64,000 nucleotides of DNA from Olavius algarvensis associated proteobacterium Delta 3 (GTDB taxonomy: Bacteria > Desulfobacterota > Desulfobacteria > Desulfobacterales > CAFBRK01), in assembly GCA_903231505.1 (NCBI GenBank), contig CAFBRK010000155.1, positions 1-64,000 of the forward strand, given 5' to 3'. Position 1 is the first letter of the stretch; the number at the start of each line of letters is the position of its first letter. Below, piece after piece: positions 47,001 to 51,900 of the stretch. The notes beneath the pieces were generated by a model. That model saw nothing but the letters and a program-made list of their open reading frames with translations. It was not told the origin of the DNA and did no database searches. A program made the translations under genes and the position numbers.

Positions 47001-47901
47001 GGAAATCGGTTCCGGCCTACTGCTGGATTTTACTCCCAAAAAGCTTGGTACTTTAACAATTAAGTTCACTGTTACCGACGATGATGGCGGCACCGGGACG
47101 GCGACGCAGACGCTGAGCGTCGCAAACTGGGCCCTTGAGCCGGATCCGGAGGATCCGGGCACTAGCATTTTGAGAATCGGCGGCAGCGAGAGCAGAGACA
47201 AGATTGAGATCAAGAAAAGATGTCGCAGCAGCCAGGTCGTGGTGAAGATAAGGGAGCATAAAACAAAGGTCAGGAAGACGTTCTATATTGAAGATGCTCT
47301 GTCCGGAATCATCGTCTACGCACAAGGCGGGGATGACACCGTCAAGCTGTCCAGGAAAATTGAGGTGGACGCAGAAATCCACGGGGGCGCGGGTGATGAC
47401 AAAATCTACTCAGGATCCGGTGACGACCGCCTTTTAGGCGGTGGTGGAAATGATAAACTTTACAGCGGCCGTGGCAGTGACGTCCTCGAGGGTGGCGGTG
47501 GCCATGACCGGCTATACGGCGATGGAGGAGACGATTATCTTGCAGGTGATGATGGTAACGACAGACTGTATGGTGGCTGTGGCGGCGATACCCTCGATGG
47601 TGGTACCGGGAATGACCGGATCTACGGCAACTGGGGTGATGATCAACTCTTTGGCGGCGACGGCGATGACCGGCTGTACGGTGGTTGGGGCAGCGATATT
47701 TTGGCAGGCGGCGATGGTAACGACAGGCTCTATGGGAGTTCAGGCGATGATCGACTATTTGGGGGCAATGGTATCGACAAACTCTACGGAGGCCGTGGTG
47801 ATGATTATCTAGACGGCGGCAGCGGGCATGATCGACTCTACGGTAGCTGGGGTGATGACCAACTCTTTGCCTGGAGGCTGCTTGCTCCTACCAGACAGTG
47901 A
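29005..47901 (+). CDS. Giant LEPR-XLL/CARDB/PKD/RTX repeat protein, copy 1
   Basis: A ~6,300-aa protein. Order: LEPR-XLL-like motif FELETLEQRILLSADP (29038-29085); acidic N-terminal module to ~30240; hemagglutinin-like beta-helix repeats (~30250-31620); FN3/Ig-like domains (~31690-32850); CARDB; PKD with WDFGDG (~33175-33430); four CARDB; further beta domains to 38620; second PKD (~38623-38880), CARDB chain and beta domains to ~43150; an all-helical segment (43171-44400); PPC-like and Ig-like domains; a third PKD (~46320-46590); and 18 RTX nonapeptides (47383-47868). This fits a secreted, calcium-binding surface adhesin of the type I secretion kind; no secretion genes are in the window. I start at CTG 29005 (GGAGG six bases before), since the motif lies upstream of the first ATG (29089). 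The end AWRLLAPTRQ is read from a REP-like palindrome, so the natural C-terminus is lost. Confidence 0.88.
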   Translation: MSPKRFNHRNRFELETLEQRILLSADPLMGMLTAFVAVDDSESSLAMDDAQPTVLDILPSDSGPEQKKDPNLSECYDPADCLEDLFSGLTDVSSTALMAGETIAKQDSSVPQERDPDETCSGQPASAGFSSSETVDENQPFGHVEFIDARLATSVYDHFNDGLDPPGQPDFSTTLPNDTVAESNARHPLADPSAVLTGEVFADSDDLTMAYCALTGHETLTLRFKGQRVELVDDTNDAVLAAAALTAIDRIDIRGQDDVDDLLQLDLSAPLLRDVTIAFSGGAGGYDSLVLLGNPSAQVTYTAIGTDAGWIELSGPYATASIQFSGLEPVTISNVNSHTFTTTGDEDVITIDSPATGQNRISGTSGGVTFEALSFFNVANFTVDIGANDSPGNDADSITIDSAGLVASGLQTFTIKTGSGANTLEVLGDVTAVGQVVVETTGNLILAGTIQGQSLTLRGGGQASGSTLSNGGTIDLSGRLSISGFSSIENTGAMRSSGGSISNYTTLTNAGLIETIGSGSTLSLSGGTVINQSGAVLGGGGTITLGAVEFRIEDSYVVAASLAAMNLNSATVTGTGTFINESTLNLNVVSTFGSTVSLVNRGQLQVAGSGIGTRVTIGGPFTNEAGATVLVKSESTSYSGNWVSLTVTAGLTNAGVLNLASEGSRPGSVSLNMSSGVLVNTGTINSLAHVGTDRGYRYVYAAEVDNGGVINIESVDLRISSVDSFDNSGLISGPGSISINGGTATDRFTNAGTIDIAGSATLNNLGNIFGIGNIGTNIQVTAGQVHPGLSAGILNVTGNYTQDSNSSINIELGGLDPGTGFDQLNIVGSATLAGQFNVSLIDGFMTEPGDTFQVMTFESLAGGFSDFNGLELGNHLFLKADMSETGLTLLAYTDIDEVPPEFTSFSPREGSRVNEIVQLQATAQDNVGVATYRFEISSDGTVWESSGESPTGQVQWDTTSVLDGHYSIRVTAEDDAGNTVEQILSYQVDNTAPAAPVLRAEPGEVLLVVAWDPVVSTDFHHYELSRSVESGVFQVVVGSTVSTLYVDRDVHTGTTYSYSVLAVDDLGNRSQPSTVASAVPLDETAPLIRSLSPADGTAVGGLITLSATAADNVRIESFAFEYGPAGTEDWSPIGQDASPVKISPNLWKGQSDWNPDVLVEGQYTIRVTAFDYGGNSQSLTQTVIVDLTAPRPPPALTVSNPRSGNRLELIWSASADADATSYKIYRSETSGSDYVLVATTPTRGYNDSGLENGKSYFYVITALDEAGNESDHSGEAEGIPTAEADLSVAEITFEPTSPILGLASIIAATIHNHGPADAAADIAFYHGVGGTAVPLDISSISVGAGTSALATYLWTPASSGVHDITVSIENIQVTDTDSDNDVASRQVVVNTPPVAEAGDDREGDWNSSIGFAGTNSYDVDGLITAYLWDFGDGETSEHGVTPHVYRLPGTYTATLTVTDNRGAIAQDTCEVTVHDTRADLVVSNLSWTPFEPQEGDLITISATIANQGNGPTLFGFFTTFYIDGLYKGYERVNDLLQPGESLEVQFTWVATKGLHTLDVLADDIQDNIAEILENNNDAGTALTFQQIYFPDLTVEDFTCDISDTAVSNEQTLFATATIRNGGDADAFDFWVALYMDGEFISKRYVNELSVGTQQEVGFQFRPVDGVHALTLVVDDPVGYVVESDETNNDQSLTLPALTVAYPDLAVGNITILPSETVLTDGTSFDISAMITNLGTVAVEHRFKVNFYLDGAYVGAREIQYLPAGGSQTVAMQTRATPGEHIAEVVIDEEAVIAEANEANNGADHQIPEITIMYPDLIVSNLQWAPQDLKYGQEVTFTCTVSNTTVVSTLNTFMFALYVDDVQITAQQLPKLTGHSSHEFVLNWRADVDPTVGHTLKAVVDVKDNVMEQDESNNEVVVADGTFDVGDNFALTVQTPGGTDFLGTLVYTSSQAAEFVATVTMGSSPTIPVGADLGVDVLITAIKEGNYYINDEGELVQEPDEIIFENEPMTFSSADSTFRASIDLITYGTANYSVLIEATDGVARALKSVPMTVIEECIFTLATDKEVYHRGESVHVTGNITKLTGEPVALQRVAIVIAEGSEIYPELTLGNKIFDRQTRKYETFTDFAGNIDFTFIPNWGDAGLFNVSAFLRAPLVGTMGYTEFSILAADISLAKLYVTTTKNQTFTRVVTLENLGDDPLTGVQLTLVDEDSGDNVTGSVSFSSFDILQPGAEIPITLTVTIPEDAPDSAAFEIVMNTNEGYEARSRIRFSLRPAQPAPKIHPNEVNVGLNPGTSHTETVTLTNAGLGGMKSIRLAGPDILPWVTLAGLETNELAPGESTTFQIVISPPEDLQLGLYSDSIVATDGVAEAAMLLTVEVSSANRGSVSVVLSNDADQPVKDAEIRLVSREAFTVIYGGGQTSTYHNVYYGKSDELGISTIEDIPIGEYDYWISAPGHEGMQGTLTVMPQSDAQILELELVAVPLSYTWTVTPIVIEDTYEINLTLDYVVEIPKPQFVFLPPWVTLPHDLEGDLYDQITVVNPSLVELHDVSVTVVGAEGIIVSSSGRIGTMAPESSTVIGFHAEAGNYDYLDGNNTYFEVSGTYTRFDPVTLEPLEEESIIEGRIPLANPAPQRVSTTWEGETFEFFFLETSSEFVQFDLPGLPSDPEETSTEVVKFELEQTATIEREGFDARLELSNGMNRELVGLSITPRVTDENGEDVTDRFFIIPPDLKGIGTVDGSSSLGPLATMTGRWILIPGEGLGGAEEVGKPYGVKAVLSYYVDGQLKETQTEAVEITVHPQPQLYLHYYLPQSASADEPFRLGLLVENEGDGAARNLKIDSGRLKIVDNLSGLPIDFSIVGSSFGSAAGDMVQLVLGDVSPHSTAQSYWILTTSLDGHFDDFSAQLTHRSYKGVDVNPLIVEVTTEIIQHDYLFGDGQDPDDGFSLIDRDHDGFPDYMINLATGLRLPIIVPDSVTVTKQATETDRTLELQLPETAGYVCVILPDPLPDANLRSVLRYGQPDATLSSNNFWKADGNVYFVDELGYIDENGVQQAESGTYMLDFRSALEVTAVDCVPVEFSIIYSGEVPGAILDGSQVNPPQGDSLLTTYELHEPIFYIGTPPTEGQKAAIGVTIKNTGIIPESGILDILVTTPEGTEENLGSMQISELRAYRSEQVILNWLPQLSGVHAITATVRTDSPENTRELIVYVNDMPFADGGADFFSEVSSPTTFDGTRSLDFDGFIRALYWDFGDGVWGGGMGPTHVYEHSGTYPVHVIVEDDFGAMSEDVMQVTISETRPDLVVEAIIVSPAQPQEGEPVSLTATVRNIGTSRVNAGSFYTGFYVDGIYTALEKVTEEMGPGEAQQVIFTWEAITGNHLFTIAADDMEDLVDEADEGNNKKTIALDPDQVYFPDLVVDGVALSVGEEDAITWGEPITISATISNIGTAASGRFRVNFYIDGQYVDYTTVDTLSEQEGFNTAAAGIAWVPSAGEHTLEVRVDEPVNHVVELDETNNRHMDKIPSLNIVYSDLTVTDFRIWPQDGRVDYGHELIAYGTVKNDSEVNIPTAIPVALIANGQIAAEEEIHGLAPGAEERVRLTWIPEGGTYDLTFATDSSGLIPETNETNNEETLEGLAVEILYPDLVVSDISIIGDLRLGQDVVVAVRLENTGTGYTGQPFNIRLLVNDQLLTAERMNQNLLAGTYDYWFVDWHVQSADTTQCAIAAIVDANEEIIELDETNNTLSEAFDIQDSYVAVLQTADPLYLISDPIHLTLTVEDSFSGEPLGPTDGITQVLWIYDSSDARVRQETFSYQEPLKLFSLSLAAGSLSADTYRAVAHIEGPLQEQEVSIAFVVAEDFLISVTTDLPAYTVGSPVTISGIVQKTDGAPIADAAVDLCISHSGIERCVQTETLADGTYEYTFTPFASEGGEYRVEVEATVGGLVRQSSAQFTIEGIVIEPHVLDIDMPAHSSEEASFAVTNVGTGDVKILSVSVLPQAAYSEIKTDIDVSQVAETLSSQESRQLSLTFQVGDFVGEAQFTLTVTFDTVPPGNDPDGYEATASVKLICQPAEPILEIQPSAIDVGIMPGFSVDTAITLVNTGYIGLTSLSLTDPVLPWIQLIRSSQTSLAREESTTAIVRINPPDQIETGVYSDYIIISHDQGQAILPITVEVTELAVADLAFHVLNDMGFTLSDAEIVLWLQESKYAESVGDSIVERSQNLTGVGDENGQVMFDAILAGTYTYEVSAPYHDGLIGTIVVEPGVSQDKDISLQFRPLELTLTQQISTDPITLGQAQLGVVLEPSSQATLLTDRPGAEYLLLRSGRMLIDRLAYLDLSANRKFQENLQFSLNNLTSTDIADVIISVDGDISDYIDISTNYVEKVPANGSVIVSYSIKLANLNTTEDHIVDGQLIIATWEEGHRVGFPIRIRVAEIENLHNNEPYHYIPYSGPWPTGPIMYGEDFINTWFKEANLVGGRAAGHSLGSVRLSQDVIIEGEAFTLAASLANLLPDKHIRIAATDLVITTTEGTHVTELFEVTETTSLSSDLAPSDQAYGSWRIAPQSDQHLGGTVADGIEYHITVEITYEIEGRAGKTLLPPLSITVKPVPSFAIRYHVETEIGSSANQVRIDLHVTNTGPGTASRLEIGFPQLHFATALYEVVNPEPMVFIEIGPDESVSGSWWLNFMVPTVDIAAIVSSLESATAEVTGGLSDIRIEAPVDFEFVTSTDIADLEQAVSDLLQASRDKFKAEQVVLAKFFNDLHSIARDSQDLIVAELQVHLWQFILKSSVSMLDIWSAMTGLREPFKPGMDLLETLERAGDFFEYTQALATLPFDMFELMYHALLSYQRYDELQESFDKLNSLIGKPDTTLNDFLNYVSEDIPYYRLNPHVLMVEFENLPQEPSQEEVLDMLAKAITSGAEGISGNELLEELDRLSNDTINLLSLVKETAIFPVDLLHAEITRLTQIIETVGTGYGVEQEKRETLPAYWYSVGEKGAWYPVSLQNWGFGIMYEDYINVLKAKGLLYSNFALHWEVIASALESNIWFGAYSALGTLMPAPFVGTSWQMAVGEVWDHVASLYDSAFQSLRSTELMIYDWLSELVRSLELHHQYESAGLWQMFSDFENHIAYILEHNPIDPDVSVRVESTNFSDIRVGEGNFIGADQAEIVVTNDCDLSLQIKPLVRIGAGGNTLGTFEGMPLTLAPGETGTSGVILVLPRSILYGNSGYDAEIIFDAWDPVTLSREQIGPFYDHVYVGTDEELAYFTLQHTSQPLGGKVGNKKRFERTIDVSAGTNEVRVTLIHSDDTDLDLHLFDENENHVGFSEGKGGDEIRIPNAAFSGSDYWRQVITVKPTGSTQFRLEVAVNEAYPDSLFAVAVQEIPEYPALLETSTERIEIATNEAEIEFYLSAQEWGGTTGISNLQVSLQHGNGTPIVPDRSRIELSQPGVPPGGHTEITVALTFDDQIADAEYSGTLVVTGFDGVSGEELSQKVELAILIDRQAPAVPQLADLSGPAEDLPIAIEGTSEPNVTIQLFADEAYAGEVQADDQGRFEFEWLIIGLGDHVLQALAVDLVGNKSELSAPITVTSNVDPFAPITTAVLTGDEGIDGWYTSQVMIALEARDVGGSGIQHTEIAVNGGGWADYVGPVSIATEGIAKVSFRSTDNAGNEEIVRSIYVKIDTQEPESIVDQLPAQIVDVTEFAVTWSGSDPAGGSELAGYDIYVSTDQGPYALWMAETTETSALFAGERGHSYAFYSRAQDHAGNIEEPPAAPDAFTEVAGTPPEVVVGSDAEVNEGEIFSRVAHFTDTDPNDSWTVTVNYGDGTGAQPLPTSHMTFALSHVYADDGTYLVTVTVTDSYEKSDSEQLTVTVLNVAPSIATDMATVTADEGTVAANTGTYSDPGEDAVTLSASVGVLVDNGDGTWSWSFPARDGPDDSQTVAITATDSDGAFTRITFDLWVDNVKPVAAIAGDTSAVRGQPLVFEGSFFDPGTLDTHITSWEVLDGTETVVEIGSGLLLDFTPKKLGTLTIKFTVTDDDGGTGTATQTLSVANWALEPDPEDPGTSILRIGGSESRDKIEIKKRCRSSQVVVKIREHKTKVRKTFYIEDALSGIIVYAQGGDDTVKLSRKIEVDAEIHGGAGDDKIYSGSGDDRLLGGGGNDKLYSGRGSDVLEGGGGHDRLYGDGGDDYLAGDDGNDRLYGGCGGDTLDGGTGNDRIYGNWGDDQLFGGDGDDRLYGGWGSDILAGGDGNDRLYGSSGDDRLFGGNGIDKLYGGRGDDYLDGGSGHDRLYGSWGDDQLFAWRLLAPTRQ
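33175..43150 (+). repeat. Internal super-repeat within giant gene 1 (two PKD-CARDB-led units)
   Basis: Unit 1 (~33175-38620) and unit 2 (~38623-43150) have the same domain order: PKD (WDFGDG at ~33290 and ~38740), then CARDB modules starting RADLVVSNL / RPDLVVEAI and FPDLTVEDF / FPDLVVDGV, YPDL-type CARDBs, a macroglobulin-like VYHRGESVHVTG / AYTVGSPVTISG domain, an NPGTSHTETVTLTNAG / MPGFSVDTAITLVNTG domain, and a carboxypeptidase-regulatory-like domain. This indicates an old internal duplication of ~4.5-5.4 kb. Confidence 0.65.
47383..47868 (+). repeat. RTX array of 18 GGxGxDxLx nonapeptides
   Basis: Eighteen consecutive 27-bp units encoding calcium-binding nonapeptides such as GGAGDDKIY, GGDGNDRLY and GGRGDDYLD. 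Aromatic Tyr or Phe often fills the ninth position. Such arrays form a parallel beta-roll on calcium binding and usually precede a C-terminal type I secretion signal, which is missing here. Confidence 0.9.
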
Positions 47902-47935
47902 CAACTGATGTAGGAGCGAGCTCCTGCTCGCGATA
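47872..47935. repeat. REP/REPIN-like palindrome at the 3' end of giant gene 1
   Basis: Two opposed REP-like units: GCTTGCTCCTAC (47880-47891) and GTAGGAGCGAGC (47910-47921), complementary at 11 of 12 positions. The right-hand unit continues into the hairpin GCGAGC-TCCT-GCTCGC (47916-47931). The stop codon of giant gene 1 (47899-47901) lies between the two units. Confidence 0.7.
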
Positions 47936-47997
47936 GGGCCGTCGAGGCCTCGTACCCTTCGCGGATTGGGCGTCCCTTTCTCGCCTGTCTTGCCGCC

Positions 47998-48171
47998 TCA
48001 CGCAGGAAGCAACTGCAACTGGATGCTCCGCTCCAGGGCGTGGGCCCGAAGCTGACCCAACAGATCCCGGACCCGTTCCGGTCCCTGGCTTTTGTAGATG
48101 TAGTCCAGGGATTCGAGCCACTCGTGATTTTCCTGATCTATCTCGTCGGTGTTCATGGGGTCTGGCGGCAT
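47998..48171 (-). pseudogene. Broken 5' fragment of aceE
   Basis: From the ATG at 48171 the frame reads MPPDPMNTDEIDQENHEW, then the ESLDYIYKSQGPERVRDLLG segment and QLRAHALERS, matching the AceE N-terminus with few changes. It then departs to IQLQLLPA and a stop. Only ~50 of ~890 codons remain. The matching upstream DNA (to ~48290) is also copied. This marks the left edge of the duplicated segment that carries giant gene 2. Confidence 0.9.
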
Positions 48172-48581
48172 AATAATGTCTTTCGTCGGGGCAGCACGTT
48201 CAATTCGAAAATACCATGAATTTGCCCATTCAATGAAAATGTTTGGTTCAAAGGTATAAAGAACTACCTGAAAATAAAACATAAACCGGTGGTGACAATA
48301 GACCGCCGATCCGGCGGTTCTGGAGCCGCCCGGACAGATCGGCAAATCGGGGAAGGAACATTCTGCCCGGTTCGCTCTTCATTTCACATATGATTGACCC
48401 CGGGCACGATCGGTTTCCCAATTATGGGTATTCCGCTTCCCAATTTCGGTAAATGTCTTACCCGAAACCCGTGTCACACCTGAACCCGCCGGGTTTCCCT
48501 AACTATCTGAGACTATAACGAATTCCAATTGTCTAAACATTTTCTCCATCTGTTGCACGAATTTTGCTAACCAGCAATGGG
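48172..48581. other. Duplicated aceE upstream region and diverged spacer
   Basis: The first ~120 bp repeat the region upstream of aceE. The rest, up to the promoter, is unlike the corresponding DNA before giant gene 1 apart from short blocks. No gene is seen. Confidence 0.5.
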
Positions 48582-48609
48582 TTGACACACTAGATTCATC
48601 GGATATAGA
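48582..48609 (+). promoter_or_regulatory. Sigma-70-type promoter of giant gene 2
   Basis: -35 TTGACA at 48582-48587 and -10 TATAGA at 48604-48609 with a 16-base spacer, the same as before giant gene 1. Confidence 0.65.
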
Positions 48610-48991
48610 AAAATCCTCCGGACCCCACTCGATACGGTGCAAACCGCTATCCTTTGCCGGGGGAGGGCGCCTGAAGCCCCGTTTGGCGCACGTTCTTTAA
48701 GAACCCTGAACCCATCGGACGGTCAAACGTCATCGATTGCAGATACGGACAGTGATTTTTGGAATTCTGACACGAAGCGGAACCGGCTGGGTCACATGGA
48801 TTGATCAACTTGTGTTCGTGAAGTTCCGATTCGATCGGTAGCGCGCTATTCGCAACGAGTTTCGCACAGATAGGAAAAGCGACTCACGCCTTTTCCGCGG
48901 GTAGTTTGATCAGTTGGAAGTGCGGAAGAGGCCACTGGTCACCGTCGATCAGGGTATCTTTGGAGCTGAGGTGTAATGGGGGAGGGGCCTT
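48610..48991 (+). other. Conserved ~380-nt 5' leader of giant gene 2
   Basis: Counterpart of 28622-29004 with the same candidate hairpins and the same sequence leading into GGAGGGG before the CTG. It also holds a short ATG-initiated frame at 48977, out of frame with the giant gene, that is absent from copy 1 and so is probably not a leader peptide. Confidence 0.5.
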
Positions 48992-51900
48992 CTGTTACCG
49001 AAACGGTTGAACCACCGAAACCGATTTGAATTAGAGACTCTGGAGCAGCGGATCCTGCTTTCGGCCGATCCACTGCTCGGGGCGCTCACAGCAATTACCG
49101 CCGTCGACGATCCAAAGCTGACGTCGGCCGCTGAGCAGTTGTTGCCGACCTCCCTGGATATCCTGCCCGCCGGCGCCGATCGAAATTTCAAGACAACCAC
49201 AGACCTTTCCGATTGCTACGACCCTGCCGATTGCCTGGACGACCTTTTTTCCGGCTTGATGGAAGTTGAACCGGAGGCACTGATTCCTGCAGATTCCTCC
49301 ACCGAGTCGGATCAACCGGATTCCGATCCGGAAATTCTCGATGCGGTCCACGGCGAGCAAACATCGTTCGCCGGTTTCTCCTCCACCGAAATTTCAGACA
49401 AAACCAGCCTTTGCGGGAACATCGAAAACCTCGACACCCGGCTTGCCACATCGGTGTATGACCATTTCAATGACGGGCTCGATCCGCCCGGCTCAACGGA
49501 TTTTTCCGACACCATCCAATTCGATGCGGTTGCCGACAACCACGCCCTGCACCCTGCGCCAGACCCGGCGGCAGTGCATACCGGTGGGGTGTTTGCCTGC
49601 GCAGACGACCACACACTGGTGTATTACGCCCTGACCGGGCAGAATACACTGACGCTCCGGGTTATAGAGCAACATGCTGAATTAGTGGATGATACCAGCG
49701 GCGCCGTACTTGCTGCGGCCGCTCTTTCGGCAATCGATCGTATCGACATACGCGGACAAGACGGGGTCGATGACCTGCTGCGGGTGGATCTCTCCGCACC
49801 GCTGTTGCGAGATGTGACCATCGCATTCGAAGGCGGCGCCGGGGGTTACGACAGCCTGGTCCTGCTCGGCAACCAGGCTTCGACGATCCGCTATACCGCC
49901 ATCGGCGAAGACGCCGGCTGGATCCAAATATCCGGCCCATATGCGACCGCCGTCATTCAATTCGCCGGCCTCGAACCGGTGACCGTCAGCGGCGTCGACG
50001 CATACACCTTTACCACCGACGGCAGCAGCGATGCGATCGTCATCGACAGCCCGGCTGCCGGCCAAAACCGCATTACCGGCACCAGCGACGGGACGCCCTT
50101 CGAGTCCGTCACCTTTTTCGATGTGGGCAGCGTGACCATCGACACCGCTGCCAACGACCAGCCCGGCAACGATTCGGATTCGATCACGATCGACAGCAGC
50201 GGCCTTGTGGCCACAGGCCTGTTGAGCTTCACGATCCTAACCGGAAGTGGTGACGACACCGTAACCATTCTGGGACCGGCGACCGACAGCGCCATCACTG
50301 TCTCGAGTGGGGGCGGTCACGACACCCTCACCATCGGCCCCCAGGGCGGGCCGGTATCCTTCGGAGAGAACAGCATCAGAATTGGAGATGGTCCACCAAT
50401 CGCCTACGACGCGGACTTGGAAATTCTCACCTTAAGTGATTTCGGCCAATATCGCACCGAAGGCGGTTCCAACGGCAGTCGTGCCACGGCAACGGAGCTG
50501 GAGTTAATCGAGGATCCGGTAGGCTCCGGTTACTTTACGGCCCACGGTCTGGGTTCGATCAACCCGACATCGGATCGTGACTTTTGGCGGTTTGAGGCAT
50601 TGGCCGGCGACAAGATATCGATTGCCGTAGACACGTTAGGCAGCGGCTTGACCCCCTCCATCCAGCTGCGCAACGCGTCCTATCTGCTGGGCACCAAGAA
50701 CTATACGGGACCAAACAACGACGCTTTTTACAGTACTTATTCGATCAGCTCCAGCGGCATCTATTATGTGGATGTTTACAGCTACAACAATCGCAACACC
50801 GGCAGTTATCAGGTGCGGGTGGATGTGGCCCGGGGTGTTCAGCTCGAGTCGGACGAGAGTTACAGCAACAACGGCATCTCCGGTGCCGACGCGCTGACAT
50901 TGACCGGCGCGGGCACCGATCAGGTGGGCACGGTGGCCGGCACGATCATGTTGCCCCAGTCTGGCCAGACCGACGAGGACCTATTTGCATTGGGCACTTT
51001 GAGTGCAGGCAACCAGGTGGTGCTGGAGGTGGTACTGCCGAGCACCAGCACGCTGCTGCCCTGGGTGCGGTTGATCGATGGCAGCGGAACCACGGTTGTA
51101 GATACGGACGGAGACCCCTTGGACGGTCGTTTTGAGGGGGAGATCCCAGCCGACGGGGCCTATTACGCCAAGGTCGAGTCGTACTGGGTATACGGGGGCC
51201 ACCGGTATTTGGCGACCGCAAAGACGAGCTGGAGTGCTGCCGAGGCCTATGCGCAGAGTCTGGGTGGTCATCTGGTGACGGTCGATGATGCAGCCGAGGA
51301 TCAGTGGCTCGACCAGATCAGGCGCCCCATCGGCCAAGTGATGCTGGGGTTAAACGATGTGGCTGTTGAAGGCACCTGGGTGTGGGCCGATGGCACGCCG
51401 GTCGGTTACACGGCCTGGGCTGCCGGACAGCCTTACAGCAGCGGCACCTACGACTATGCGTACATAAACACCGACGGGCTCTGGTACAATGGGTACAACA
51501 ACTCAACATACATCGGGTTGGTGGAGATCGCCGACGGTGCGGTGCCGGCCTCTGCCGAACCGGGCCCGTGGGGGCAGTATCTGCTATCCGTGAATATTGA
51601 AGACCTCGTTCTTCCATTCGTATCTGCAACACCCGGTCTGCCATCCGATGGGGTGGTGGCCGGCACCGTGGTAGATTCCTTCCGCGTCCGGTTCAGCGAG
51701 GATCTGTCTGCCGCCACGGTAAACAGTGCCGACCGTTTTGATTTGCGGGCGGCCGGCACCGACGGTGAGTTCGATACGGCCGATGATCAAATCTACTCCT
51801 TGAGCATTTCACCAGAATACAGCAGCGGCAACGACGTACGGCTCTTCATTAACAACGGCCCCCTGAAAATAGGCCATTATCGGTTCCGTGTTGCCGGCAC

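Noticed and set aside
47383..47868. CRISPR-like regular repeats
   Set aside because: The 27-bp periodicity is the coding pattern of RTX nonapeptides without distinct spacers.
48977..49030. Short ATG-initiated leader peptide before giant gene 2
   Set aside because: The ATG is absent in the otherwise conserved leader of copy 1, so it is not under selection.
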